From the IMG/VR virus record IMGVR_UViG_3300027759_000430, positions 1 through 23,598 of that record: a DNA stretch of 23,598 nucleotides; one strand, given 5' to 3'. The notes beneath the pieces were generated by a model. That model was given only the letters and a program-made list of their open reading frames with translations. It was not told the origin of the DNA and made no database searches. Every line of letters starts with the position of its first letter. Position 1 is the first letter of the stretch. This stretch comes from a virus. Shown piece by piece: positions 7,227-16,419 of the stretch. The position numbers and the translations under genes are program-made.

Positions 7227-9137
7227 ATGTTTGCCGCATCTAAAACAGCTTCAGTCTCTGCCGCAGCACCAGATGGTCAGTTTAACTACGTCACTATGTT
7301 ATTGCATGGTGATGGGACTAATGGCGCACAGAACAATACATTCTTAGACAGCAGTACAAACGCATTTAGCATCACCCGAAACGGCAATACAACCCAAGGT
7401 TCTTTATCGCCTTATGGGTCTAATTGGTCTAACTTCTTTGATGGTACTAGTGATTATTTAAGTATTGCAAACAATGCCGCTTTAAATATGGGCACTGGGG
7501 ACTTTACTGTTGAAGCATGGATAAATATCAGTAATATTGATTTTAGATGTATTATTTGCTTAGGACAATATAACAATGGTGCTGGTGTTTTAAGAATTAC
7601 TAATTCTGGAAATCTTCAATGGTATTGGAATGATGCGTCTTTTATTGTTACAAGTTCAACCACAGTAACAGTTGGTGTATGGAGTCATGTTGCTGTTGTT
7701 CGTTCAAGTGGAACAACAAAGTTATACATCAATGGAACAAACTCAGGTTCTGGGTCTGACTCAAATAGTTATTCAAGCACTTATCCAACATGGGTTGGTT
7801 CTGAAAATCAAGGGTCTGTTGAAAGTCCTTTTCATGGCAACATCTCAAATGTTCGTGTTGTAAAAGGGACTGCTGTTTACACAAGCAATTTCACACCTCC
7901 AACAAGTGCATTAACAGCAATTTCTGGAACTTCTTTATTGACTTGCCAAGCAAATCGTTTTCTTGATGCGTCATCTAATGCTTTTGCCGTCACAAGAAAT
8001 GGCGACACAAGCGTTCAACGCTTCAACCCATTTGGTACTTCTACCGCCTACTCTACAAGCGTGATTGGTGGGTCAGCGTACTTTGATGGTAGTGGGGACA
8101 ACATAACAACATCTGGTACTGGAAGTTTTAACCCAAGAAGTACCTTTACTGTTGAGTTCTGGACTTATCCAATTACTAACAGCACAGTAACTTGGATTAA
8201 CTCCAACACAGACAATTATTTTTATATTGAGACTAATGCTGGCACTCTTTATATTGGTGATGGAAGTTTAAACACAATTAGCACAACGCCTCCTCCATTA
8301 AATCAATGGACTCATTTAATGTTGTCTTTTGATGGAACAACATACAGGCTGTTCTACAACGGGGTTTCACAAGCAACTTCAACAAATTTGCTTGCTAGTA
8401 ACACAATAACTGTGTTTAAAGTTGGTCAGAAGAATGATGGTAATCGTTCTTTTAACGGCTACATAACCGATATGCGAGTGCTTGTTGGTACTGCTTTGCA
8501 GACTTCAACATTCACGCCTCCAACTGCACCGCTAACTGCAATTACTAATACGACTGTATTGCTTAAATTTCAAAACGCAGCAATCTTTGACAACGCCATG
8601 ATGAACGACTTAGAAACTGAAGGTGTTACTCAGATTTCTACAAGCGTGGTGAAGTTTGGTACTGGTTCAATTTCTTTTAATGGCAGTCGTTTAGTTGTTC
8701 CATCAGCACCTACTCTTATTTTTAATGGCAATTTCACTATGGAATGTTGGTTCTATCCAACTACATTAACTGGAAATGATGGAATATTTGCATCATCAGG
8801 TCAACGCTTTGGTTTGATTAGAGTTGGTGATTCTATTTATTGGTTAGGCTCACCTGATGTTGCTGGTAGTTCTGGAACTTTAACTGTTAATACTTGGCAT
8901 CATATTGCTGTTTCTCGCTCAGGTAGCACATTAAGACTTTTTGTAAATGGTGTTTTAGGCGGTAGTGGAACAACAACACAAGTTAATAGTTCAAACATTT
9001 GGTATGTTGGAAGTAATCAAGGCAATGAAAATTTAGAAGGTTATATTGATGACCTACGAATCACCAATGGATACGCTCGTTACACAGCTACCTTTACCGC
9101 CCCAACATCAGCATTCTCAGATACAGGCCCATATTAA
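7227..9137 (+). CDS. Triple LamG/concanavalin A-like tail fibre or receptor-binding protein
   Basis: A 636-residue protein made of three related LamG-type (concanavalin A-like) jelly-roll domains at about residues 20-230, 236-440 and 448-632. Each has an entry strand with LLHGDGTNG, LLTCQANRF or LLKFQNAAI. Each then has a strand like GDFTVEAWINI, STFTVEFWTYPI or GNFTMECWFYPT, and a W(S/T/H)H(V/L/I) strand ending in a Y/F-x-N-G turn (KLYINGT, RLFYNGV, RLFVNGV). Each closes with a DLR/DMR/NVR…GTAVYT-like strand. Such domains bind carbohydrates or proteins and are common in phage fibres and baseplates. The ATG at 7227 follows AAGGA. Its place beside the shaft gene and before a fibre chaperone suggests a host-binding fibre. 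Confidence 0.8.
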   Translation: MFAASKTASVSAAAPDGQFNYVTMLLHGDGTNGAQNNTFLDSSTNAFSITRNGNTTQGSLSPYGSNWSNFFDGTSDYLSIANNAALNMGTGDFTVEAWINISNIDFRCIICLGQYNNGAGVLRITNSGNLQWYWNDASFIVTSSTTVTVGVWSHVAVVRSSGTTKLYINGTNSGSGSDSNSYSSTYPTWVGSENQGSVESPFHGNISNVRVVKGTAVYTSNFTPPTSALTAISGTSLLTCQANRFLDASSNAFAVTRNGDTSVQRFNPFGTSTAYSTSVIGGSAYFDGSGDNITTSGTGSFNPRSTFTVEFWTYPITNSTVTWINSNTDNYFYIETNAGTLYIGDGSLNTISTTPPPLNQWTHLMLSFDGTTYRLFYNGVSQATSTNLLASNTITVFKVGQKNDGNRSFNGYITDMRVLVGTALQTSTFTPPTAPLTAITNTTVLLKFQNAAIFDNAMMNDLETEGVTQISTSVVKFGTGSISFNGSRLVVPSAPTLIFNGNFTMECWFYPTTLTGNDGIFASSGQRFGLIRVGDSIYWLGSPDVAGSSGTLTVNTWHHIAVSRSGSTLRLFVNGVLGGSGTTTQVNSSNIWYVGSNQGNENLEGYIDDLRITNGYARYTATFTAPTSAFSDTGPY

Positions 9138-9145
9138 GGAACATC

Positions 9146-9610
9146 ATGCAAATTGCAATCTTAACTAGCCCCATTACAGTAGGGGATTATCGTGAACTGT
9201 TTAGCAATACATCATTCAACGCTAACGGCCCAAGTGATGAATTCTTAACTGCCAACAATGCCAAGAAGGTCAATGCCTTTAAAGCACACGACAGTCTGAC
9301 TCAGAAGTTGGTTTCATGCTCTGCCTATGACGATGGTGCATTTGTTTCTGTCGTTCAAGTGGCTGACCTAAGTGCTGAAGAAATCCAAGCCGCCAAGGAT
9401 TCTGCAATGGCACAACTGAGAGCCACACGCAATGCTTTATTGCTTGCTTGTGATTGGACTCAGATTGCTGACTGCACCATTCCTAAGAAGGCTGAGTGGG
9501 CAACATACCGCCAGACATTGAGAGACTTTCCATCGACTGTTTCTGATGCAAGATCGACTATCACTTGGCCTCATAATCCTGATTGGGTTGAGCCAATTGG
9601 AATAGCGTAA
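9146..9610 (+). CDS. Tail fibre assembly chaperone-like protein
   Basis: A 154-residue protein. The C-terminal half carries RATRNALLLACDWTQIADC, then KKAEWATYRQTLRDFP and WPHNPDW. The signature R-N-x-L-L-x-x-C/S-D-W-T-Q…W-x-x-Y-R-Q-x-L-R-D-x-P is the recognised motif of phage tail fibre assembly and tail assembly chaperone proteins (XkdW/DUF4376-like). The N-terminal half is variable (AILTSPITVGDYRELFS), as expected of a part that matches its particular fibre. It follows the LamG fibre by 8 nt with an AAGGA site, so it probably serves one or both fibres. It could also be a minor virion component. Confidence 0.8.
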   Translation: MQIAILTSPITVGDYRELFSNTSFNANGPSDEFLTANNAKKVNAFKAHDSLTQKLVSCSAYDDGAFVSVVQVADLSAEEIQAAKDSAMAQLRATRNALLLACDWTQIADCTIPKKAEWATYRQTLRDFPSTVSDARSTITWPHNPDWVEPIGIA

Positions 9611-9622
9611 TAAGGAGCAATC

Positions 9623-12412
9623 ATGGCAGCGACTAACCAACAAGTTCTAGATTTTTTATTGTCATCACCTAATTTAAGTGATGCTGATATTTATTCTTTC
9701 ATGCAAGAAAAAGGTGTTTCTGCATCTCAAATTTCTAATGTCACAGGTGTTCCAATATCAGAAATTTCTTCTCGTGTTGAAGCAATTGCCCCACAAAATG
9801 TACTTGGTGGTACGATTTTGGCGGGTGACAGTTGGTTAGCGGGAGAAGAGAAAACTGCTATTGCTAAAGAAGCATTTGGCGAAGATGTAACCAATGTTGC
9901 TGTTGGTGGATTTAAGACTCAAGATGCTTTGGATCAGTTAAATAGCTTTCTAAACAAGGGTGGTGTTTTTAAAGCAGGTTCTACTGTTGTCTTAGATATT
10001 GGTGGTAATGATCTTTTGCAAGGTGTTAGCAGAAATACTGTTAAGAGCAACATAGATCAAATGCTATCAATCTTTGAGCGTGAAGGCGTAAAGGTTGTTC
10101 TATCTGGTGCGCCAGCAGTAGGTTCTGTTTCAGACGTTACTTCAAGCAATAACTTGAAGATGGACTCTTTGTATAAAGAAGTTGCTCAAGGCTATGACAA
10201 CGTAACTGTAGTTGATGCCATGTCTGGTTTACTGAACAGTAAAACTTTGGTTGATGCGTCAGGATTCCACGTTAACACAGCGGGTCAAACTGAGTTTTTA
10301 AACCAATTAGCAAGTGCAACTAACACAAAAGCTACTCCTACTGAAGTTGTTGCTGAGATAACACAACCACAGAAAGACTTGGCTTTAACCACAGAAAACA
10401 TCAATAAATTAGCGGCTCAAATTCTTGCTCAAAACACAACTGGTGCATGGTCTGGTGGATTGCCTCCTGAGACTTCTGCTTTGTATATGGCTAGCGACTT
10501 AGCCAAGAGTGGTGTTACTGATATCAACCAAGTTGGAAAAGGAACAGACGGGATCATCAACAAACTTACTGGTGAAAAACTTGTTTCTGGTTATGCAGAA
10601 AGAACTAAAGGAAACCTTTGGTCTGGTTCTTACTCTGGTGTGGGAAACACGGGTTTTGGCGTTGAGTTTGATGAGGGTGGAAAGCCTATCTTCTTTACAC
10701 AAGGCGCATCTTCTAGCACCTTAAAGAAAGACTTGCTTAAACTAGCGGCTGTTGCGGGTGCGGTTTATGGCTTGGGTGGCTTTGAAAGTTTGCTTGGTGG
10801 TCTTGGTGCTACTGAGGCCGCAGCATTAACTGCGGGAGACTTAGCCATAGGCGGTGGTGCTTTGGCGGGAACGCCTTTTACTGCGGCACAACTAGCTGGT
10901 TTTACAGCAGGAACAGCGGGTACAGGATTGTTATCTGGCGGCAGTTTGACAGCGGGTTTAACAGCCGCAGATATTGCCGCATTAGAGGCGGGTTTGCCAT
11001 CAGGATTAGGTAGTCTCACGGCAGGTATAACAGCGGCAGATATAGCGGCATACGAAGCCGCATTGCCATCAGGATTGGGAAGTTTAACAGCGGGTATTAC
11101 AGCCGCTGACATTGCGGCAGCCGAAGCGGGATTGCCTGGATTGACAGCGGCACAACTTGCGGCATTGTCTAGTGGAGGGTTGTTAAGCGGTGGTAGTCTA
11201 ACAGCGGGTTTAACGCCAGCTCAAATTGCGGCAGGAGAGACTGCATTAACAACAACAGCGGGAACAACTGCTGGATCAAAACTATTAGCCGATACTCTTA
11301 CAAAAGCAGGTATTTCAACTGCGGTAAATAGTGTTCTTGGTGGTGGAACACCAAACCTCAGTAACTTGTTTTCTGGTGGACTAGGAACAGCAGGTAATCT
11401 GCTTCAGATGCAACAATCAAGGGAAGCGGCTCAACAAGCCCAAGCCCGTATTGATGCTGAGACTGCTGCGGCTAAGGCTGCGGCTCAGTTTAGACCTGTT
11501 GGCATGACTACTCGCTTTGGTACTTCACAATTCCAAACTGATCCAGTAACAGGTCAATTGATTAGCGCAGGTTACACACTAAGCCCTGAAGCTAAAGCCC
11601 AACAAGACAGGTTTGTTGCCTTGTCAAACCAAGGATTAACTCAAGCAGAAGGCGCACAGGCTCAATTTGCACCATTGCAGACGGGTGCAACAAGTTTGTT
11701 TACTCTTGGTAACAAGTATCTTGCCCAATCACCACAAGATGTTGCTCAAAATTATCTTGCTCAACAGATGGCTTTGTTGCAACCAGGCCGTGAGTTAGAG
11801 TTTGCTAATCTGCAAACCAAATTGAGAAATCAAGGTCGTCAAGGTTTGTCTGTAGCTCAAGGCGGTGATTTAGGTGCTACTACTCCTGAGTTACAGGCTT
11901 TGTTTAATGCTCGTGCTAGACAAGAGGCTGAGTTGGCGGCTAATGCTCAACAATTAGGTCAAAGAGATGTCTTGTTTGGTTCAAGTCTATTAGGTCAAGG
12001 TGCTCAAGCTATGGGTCAATACTATGGCGGTCAACAAGCCTCTTACGCTCCTTATACGACTGCAATGGGTCAGGTTCAAAATCTTGAGGCTTTGGGACAA
12101 CAGCCATTCACTTTGGGTACACAACTTGGTCAAACAGCATCAAATGCGGGTGCAAGAGTTGGTCAATTAGGTTTAGAAGGTGCTAGATTGAGTGCTGGTT
12201 TAGCAACAAGTGCTGATGCAACAAGAAACCTTGGCGCTCAAAGTTTGATTGCGGCAGGTAATCCTAATGCTATGTTTGGTCAGTCATTAAATAATATGTT
12301 TAGTGGGTTATTTAATAATCCACAAGGCAGTTTGACATCGGGCTTAACGCCTTCTTCAGTTGCGGCATCAGAAGCTGGGCTGCCTATTGACTATAATTTT
12401 CTTTACAGTTAA
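9623..12412 (+). CDS. Internal virion protein with N-terminal SGNH/GDSL hydrolase domain
   Basis: A 929-residue mosaic. Residues ~1-55 are a small helical segment (QQVLDFLLSSPNLSDADIYS). Residues ~60-230 are an SGNH hydrolase: block I GDS with Ser70, block II VAVGG, block III GGND with Asn129, and block V with His216 in GFHVN. The Asp normally three residues before this His is Ser213; Asp211 is nearby. Residues ~365-440 are Gly/Ala-rich and hydrophobic. Residues 441-545 hold 23-residue repeats (SLTAGITAADIAAYEA type). Residues ~600-890 are Gln/Ala-rich and helical, as in podovirus ejection proteins. It is the first of three large consecutive internal-protein-like genes. A plausible role is DNA ejection with cell-surface ester or glycan cleavage, but neither is shown. 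Confidence 0.75.
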   Translation: MAATNQQVLDFLLSSPNLSDADIYSFMQEKGVSASQISNVTGVPISEISSRVEAIAPQNVLGGTILAGDSWLAGEEKTAIAKEAFGEDVTNVAVGGFKTQDALDQLNSFLNKGGVFKAGSTVVLDIGGNDLLQGVSRNTVKSNIDQMLSIFEREGVKVVLSGAPAVGSVSDVTSSNNLKMDSLYKEVAQGYDNVTVVDAMSGLLNSKTLVDASGFHVNTAGQTEFLNQLASATNTKATPTEVVAEITQPQKDLALTTENINKLAAQILAQNTTGAWSGGLPPETSALYMASDLAKSGVTDINQVGKGTDGIINKLTGEKLVSGYAERTKGNLWSGSYSGVGNTGFGVEFDEGGKPIFFTQGASSSTLKKDLLKLAAVAGAVYGLGGFESLLGGLGATEAAALTAGDLAIGGGALAGTPFTAAQLAGFTAGTAGTGLLSGGSLTAGLTAADIAALEAGLPSGLGSLTAGITAADIAAYEAALPSGLGSLTAGITAADIAAAEAGLPGLTAAQLAALSSGGLLSGGSLTAGLTPAQIAAGETALTTTAGTTAGSKLLADTLTKAGISTAVNSVLGGGTPNLSNLFSGGLGTAGNLLQMQQSREAAQQAQARIDAETAAAKAAAQFRPVGMTTRFGTSQFQTDPVTGQLISAGYTLSPEAKAQQDRFVALSNQGLTQAEGAQAQFAPLQTGATSLFTLGNKYLAQSPQDVAQNYLAQQMALLQPGRELEFANLQTKLRNQGRQGLSVAQGGDLGATTPELQALFNARARQEAELAANAQQLGQRDVLFGSSLLGQGAQAMGQYYGGQQASYAPYTTAMGQVQNLEALGQQPFTLGTQLGQTASNAGARVGQLGLEGARLSAGLATSADATRNLGAQSLIAAGNPNAMFGQSLNNMFSGLFNNPQGSLTSGLTPSSVAASEAGLPIDYNFLYS
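10943..11260 (+). repeat. 23-residue SLTAG(L/I)TAADIAA repeat, with a detached C-terminal copy
   Basis: Copies start at 10943, 11012, 11081 (exact 69-nt period) and 11195, encoding SLTAGLTAADIAALEAGLP and variants. A further copy, SLTSGLTPSSVAASEAGLP, lies more than 1 kb away at 12329, forming almost the last residues of the same protein (903-929). The repeat resembles a short helical hairpin with a Thr cap. Confidence 0.8.
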
Positions 12413-12421
12413 GGATTCATC

Positions 12422-13675
12422 ATGGCAGAAAATATCGTAGCGGGTCTGTTTGGTATGACTCCACAAATGTATCAAAACCAACAATATGGGCAAGACTTAA
12501 ATCGTGGCATTGCATTGGCACAACTCTCGCCTGGTGCTGCGGCACAAGCGGGACTTCAGGCTAGTGTTGGTCAACTAGGTCGTGGCTTTGCGGGTGCTAT
12601 GGGCATAGAAGACCCTCAGTTAAAGTTAATTAGTGCTAGACAACAAGTTTTTGGACAGATAGATCAATCTAACCCTGAATCCATGTTGCAAGGCATAAAA
12701 ATGCTAGGACAAATGGGTGACAATCAAGGTGCTATGGCTTTGGCAGAATACTATCGTAAAGCTCAAGGTGAGATGGCTCAAGCTGAACAGCGTTTGGCGG
12801 CAAGTAAAGCATCTTTGGCACAGGCGGCTCGTGAGCGTCAACAGGCAACTCCCAACGATATTCAGATTGCCAATGAGATTGCTACTTTGGAAGACACGCT
12901 TGCTCAAATTGAGGGTCTACCAGCAGACCCAGAGCGCACTCGTGCTAAGAATTTATTAAATACTCGTTTGACAGAGTTACGTAGATTAACAACTAAAGGT
13001 GAAAAAGCAGATACAAAAACTGAAATTCAAAAACTTCAAGAATATGCCGCTACATTGCCAGAAGGTTCTCCTCTTTTAGCTCAAGTTCAAGCGGTAATTA
13101 AGGCAAAGGCTGAAGCAAAAGGCACTACTATTACCAATGTGTTGCCTGGTGACAAAACTTTGGCTGATATTCCTGCATTTAGGGCTAGTGTCCAACGCAC
13201 GATTGATCCTCAACTTAAAGCAGTAACTGCTGCTGATAATGCTTTGGAAAATATCCAAGACTCTATCAATACAAATAACTTTGCCTCTTTTAGGGCGGCA
13301 CAAACACAATTTGCTAGGGCTATTTCTGGTAGTGGTGATTTGAGTCAGAAAGAATTGTTAGCGGCTGGCGCTGATCCATCATTGCTTGGTGGGACTGCGG
13401 ATTATGTGGCTAGATTATTTACTTCTACTCCAACTCTTGATACACAAGAAAAAATCAAGAAGACACTTTTAGCCATTAAGAAAGTTTCTACAAATAAAGC
13501 TAAGACTGAGATTGAAGCACAGCGCAAAATTGCTTACAGTAATCCTGGCTATGACAAGGCTCGTGTTGACCAAGCTCTTGATTTTCCTGAGTTTGTAGGT
13601 GCTGGTGGTGCAGAAAAGAAAACTAATACCAGAACATTAAAAAGCGGTAAAGTTGTTACTGTTGTTGAAGAATAA
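12422..13675 (+). CDS. Internal virion / DNA ejection protein (T7 gp15-like position)
   Basis: A 417-residue, mainly helical protein rich in Ala and Gln. The N-terminus is MAENIVAGLFGMTPQMYQNQ, followed by LSPGAAAQAGLQASVGQLGR and MLQGIKMLGQMGDNQGAMAL. A strong coiled coil spans about residues 110-170 (AEQRLAASKASLAQAARERQ). The C-terminal part (about 260-400) is helical with KEDL-like repeats and ends KSGKVVTVVEE. These features, the location between two other large virion genes and the 9-nt spacing to the previous gene fit an internal core or ejection protein. Sequence divergence in this class is extreme, so the assignment rests on synteny and composition. Confidence 0.65.
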   Translation: MAENIVAGLFGMTPQMYQNQQYGQDLNRGIALAQLSPGAAAQAGLQASVGQLGRGFAGAMGIEDPQLKLISARQQVFGQIDQSNPESMLQGIKMLGQMGDNQGAMALAEYYRKAQGEMAQAEQRLAASKASLAQAARERQQATPNDIQIANEIATLEDTLAQIEGLPADPERTRAKNLLNTRLTELRRLTTKGEKADTKTEIQKLQEYAATLPEGSPLLAQVQAVIKAKAEAKGTTITNVLPGDKTLADIPAFRASVQRTIDPQLKAVTAADNALENIQDSINTNNFASFRAAQTQFARAISGSGDLSQKELLAAGADPSLLGGTADYVARLFTSTPTLDTQEKIKKTLLAIKKVSTNKAKTEIEAQRKIAYSNPGYDKARVDQALDFPEFVGAGGAEKKTNTRTLKSGKVVTVVEE

Positions 13676-13684
13676 GGATACATC

Positions 13685-16327
13685 ATGGCGGTTTACGAAA
13701 TTGATGGTAAGCGGTATCAAAGCGATACACCTTTAACAGATGTCGAACTAGAGGAGTTATCTGGAAAGCCAACTCCTTCTATGGGTGCGGTGGTTGCTGA
13801 GTCTGCACGAAAAGGTTTGGCAAGTAGTGTTGGCACTACTTCTGGTCTTGCTAATTTACTATTTTCTGCTTTGGAGCGTACTGGTATAAACCCATTAACA
13901 ATGGGGATGAGAGCTTCTGGTGGAACTGTTGCTCCTGCACCAACAGAGGGCGGGATTGTTGAGACATTTAAAGCTGGTCGCCAACCTGTTTATAAAAGTG
14001 TCATGGAATCTTTGGGGACTACTGGTGTAGAGCCTCAAGGTGGTTTCCAAAAGATTATTGGTCAAGGTACAGAGGCTGTTACTTCCCCAGAAAGTTATCT
14101 ATTCCCTCCATTGGCAGCCACAAAGCGTCTAGGTTTGTTTGGTCAAACATTATTACGTCCTACTGAGCAACAAGTTATTGGCTCTACCGCTGAAGCGGGT
14201 GGTCAAGCGGGTGAGTATGTTGGCGAAAAAATGGGCGCTCCCACTACAGGTCGGATTATGGGTAGTGTTTTGGGTGGTGGCGGTGGCTCTTATGCTTTAG
14301 GAACTACGCTAAAAACTGTTCCTTTGGCTGGAAAAGCGTTTGATGCCGCTGCTTCTCAATGGAGTAAGGTTCGTGGAACTATTCCTGAAGATGAATTGCT
14401 TAGAGATGTAGACAACCGCATTAGCAATATCTTTATTGCCGCAGGTTCTGCCGATCCAACAATCATGGATACGATTACCAAAGCCGCCAAAGCACAACAA
14501 AATCTTTCATTGAAAACACCTGGTGGTGCGCCAATACAGATGCCTGTAAGTTCTTTGTTGGCAGACAATCCTGTTGTCAATCAATTGATCCAAAGTCTTT
14601 CTGCTAAAGACCCTGTGTTTAGAGCGCAGTATGGCAATCAGTTTGAGCAAGCAAAACAGGCTTTGGCTGCTAGTCAAGTTCGATTGTTTGGTGACCCATC
14701 TAAAGTTAAAGTGGATATTTCACCACTTGATTTGGCTAAACCACAAGCCCGTAGAACTCGCACCATTGATGAGCAGATTGCAGACACCTATAAGGACGCT
14801 ACGCTTGATCCTAATGTCTTTGGTCAACGGGTTTCTGCACTTGTTGCCGCCAAAGAAGATGCGGCATTAAAATCAGTTCAGCCGCTTTATTCAGAGGCTT
14901 TTGACATTGCAAAACAGAATAATGTTAAATTACCTGCCAACTCGGTGGATGACATCTTTAACTTTGTTGCGGGTGAGCAAGCATCTGACATCTTCAAAAC
15001 TTTCCCGTCTATCTACAATCGTGTGAAGGCTAAATTTCGTCCTTCAGAAGTACCACCTAGTCCCATTCTTACCGCAGAAGGCAAGCCTATGACTGAGGGT
15101 GGCATTAAGTTTTCTGCCGCTACAGTAGAAGATTTGGACTCTCTCAAGCGAGAAATCAATAAGCAATTGCGTAAAACAAGCGAACCTGCTGATATTCGAC
15201 TGCTCTCAGAGTTAAAAGCCCGTGTTGGTGGACACATTGACAACCTTGATCCTGACTTTGTTCAGGCTTATCGCAATGCAGATGCTTCTTACTTCCAAAA
15301 GGTTGGTTTGCCATTCAATTCTGAAACATTGAAGGCTGTTGACCGAAAGAAGTTTGTTGAGCAGATTGCTCCCGCCATCATTGGCAACAAGTCTAATGTT
15401 GATGACTTTATTAAAGCTACTGGCGAAGAGGGTGTTCGTGTTGCTAGAGATGCCTTCTATGACAGTTTCAGTCGTGCGGCTTTAAAGAATGATGTTATCG
15501 ACCCCAAAGCGGCTAATAAATGGCTTACCAAAAATCAAGGTGGGATGTCTTTAGTGCCAGGCTTAGAGGATGAACTTCGTACTGCTTCAAACAATGTTAC
15601 TGCCCTGATTGCAGAGCGTAATCGTTTGGATGCCGCCTTTAAGAAGGTTGCTGGTGACCAAATCATAAGTTCTGGTGGTTTTAAGAGTCCACAAGATTTG
15701 GTTTCTAGAATGTATGGCGATGTGAACTTTACCAATAAGTTCATGCAACAGTATGGGGCTAATAAGGATGCAGTAAATGCGGCTCGTTCTTTCATGTTGG
15801 ATGACATTGTTCGTGCGGGTGATCCAGTTGCAGTATTGAACGATAGAACAAAAGCGGCTGTGTTTAACAGAGTGTTTGGCCCAACATACGCTCAGAAGAT
15901 TCAAGACTTTGCTTTGGTTTCTGGCAGACTGAATAGAGACTTGACCAATGTGCCATTTAAGGTCGAAACAGTACCCAAAACACCATTTGAGAGTGTTGTT
16001 GGCATACCTCCAGAGCAAGTTATTTCACGCTTCACAAACCCTGTTTCTGGGCCGTTCTATGCCATTAGTTCATTGATGAGTAAGTTTTGGGCAAACAAGG
16101 CATCGGCAGCAACAGAAGAGAAGCTGAAGACTCTATTGCTAAACCCTTCTGAGGCAGTAAAAGTTTTTGAATCTCTAAAGCAAAAGAATGGTGCTTTTGA
16201 CCAAGATAAAATTCAAGAAGCTATCAGGATTGGTAAGAAGTTTGGCATTGATTGGGGTCGTGATGCAATTCAAGATATTGCAACTGGTGCAGCTAGAGGC
16301 GCTGTTCAACCAATGACTGAAGAATAA
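13685..16327 (+). CDS. Large internal virion / DNA ejection protein (T7 gp16-like position)
   Basis: An 880-residue protein, the third in the internal-protein block. The N-terminus has a short YEIDGKRYQSDTPLTDVELE domain found at the start of many phage core proteins. Residues ~40-75 and 185-215 are Gly/Ser/Ala-rich and partly hydrophobic (SVLGGGGGSYALGTTLK), possible membrane-inserting segments. Residues ~225-770 are helical and charged. The C-terminus is amphipathic (IGKKFGIDWGRDAIQDIATG). No transglycosylase motif is evident, unlike T7 gp16. It probably crosses the envelope during ejection. Function is inferred from order and size. Its TAA overlaps the next start as TAATG. Confidence 0.65.
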   Translation: MAVYEIDGKRYQSDTPLTDVELEELSGKPTPSMGAVVAESARKGLASSVGTTSGLANLLFSALERTGINPLTMGMRASGGTVAPAPTEGGIVETFKAGRQPVYKSVMESLGTTGVEPQGGFQKIIGQGTEAVTSPESYLFPPLAATKRLGLFGQTLLRPTEQQVIGSTAEAGGQAGEYVGEKMGAPTTGRIMGSVLGGGGGSYALGTTLKTVPLAGKAFDAAASQWSKVRGTIPEDELLRDVDNRISNIFIAAGSADPTIMDTITKAAKAQQNLSLKTPGGAPIQMPVSSLLADNPVVNQLIQSLSAKDPVFRAQYGNQFEQAKQALAASQVRLFGDPSKVKVDISPLDLAKPQARRTRTIDEQIADTYKDATLDPNVFGQRVSALVAAKEDAALKSVQPLYSEAFDIAKQNNVKLPANSVDDIFNFVAGEQASDIFKTFPSIYNRVKAKFRPSEVPPSPILTAEGKPMTEGGIKFSAATVEDLDSLKREINKQLRKTSEPADIRLLSELKARVGGHIDNLDPDFVQAYRNADASYFQKVGLPFNSETLKAVDRKKFVEQIAPAIIGNKSNVDDFIKATGEEGVRVARDAFYDSFSRAALKNDVIDPKAANKWLTKNQGGMSLVPGLEDELRTASNNVTALIAERNRLDAAFKKVAGDQIISSGGFKSPQDLVSRMYGDVNFTNKFMQQYGANKDAVNAARSFMLDDIVRAGDPVAVLNDRTKAAVFNRVFGPTYAQKIQDFALVSGRLNRDLTNVPFKVETVPKTPFESVVGIPPEQVISRFTNPVSGPFYAISSLMSKFWANKASAATEEKLKTLLLNPSEAVKVFESLKQKNGAFDQDKIQEAIRIGKKFGIDWGRDAIQDIATGAARGAVQPMTEE

Positions 16328-16419
16328 TGAAAGACTGGCTGATTGCATTCATTGCCGCAGCCTGTTTTTCTGTCTTCATTATCTTTTGTAGTTACATCAT
16401 CATTTGGGCGTACCCGTGA
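16327..16419 (+). CDS. 30-residue single-span membrane peptide
   Basis: A micro-ORF of 30 codons: MKDWLIAF, a long hydrophobic span (IAAACFSVFIIFCSYIIIW) and AYP. It is linked to the preceding gene by TAATG and to the next by GTGA, so it fits the coupled gene pattern of the region and is probably real despite its size. A single transmembrane helix with a charged N-terminus at the edge of the lysis cassette suggests a membrane-acting helper such as an antiholin-like or lysis accessory peptide. This is inferred from position only. Confidence 0.55.
   Translation: MKDWLIAFIAAACFSVFIIFCSYIIIWAYP

Noticed and set aside
10765-11112. Leftward Ala/Pro/Val-rich frame
   Set aside because: It is the antisense reading of the 23-residue repeat array in the virion protein gene.
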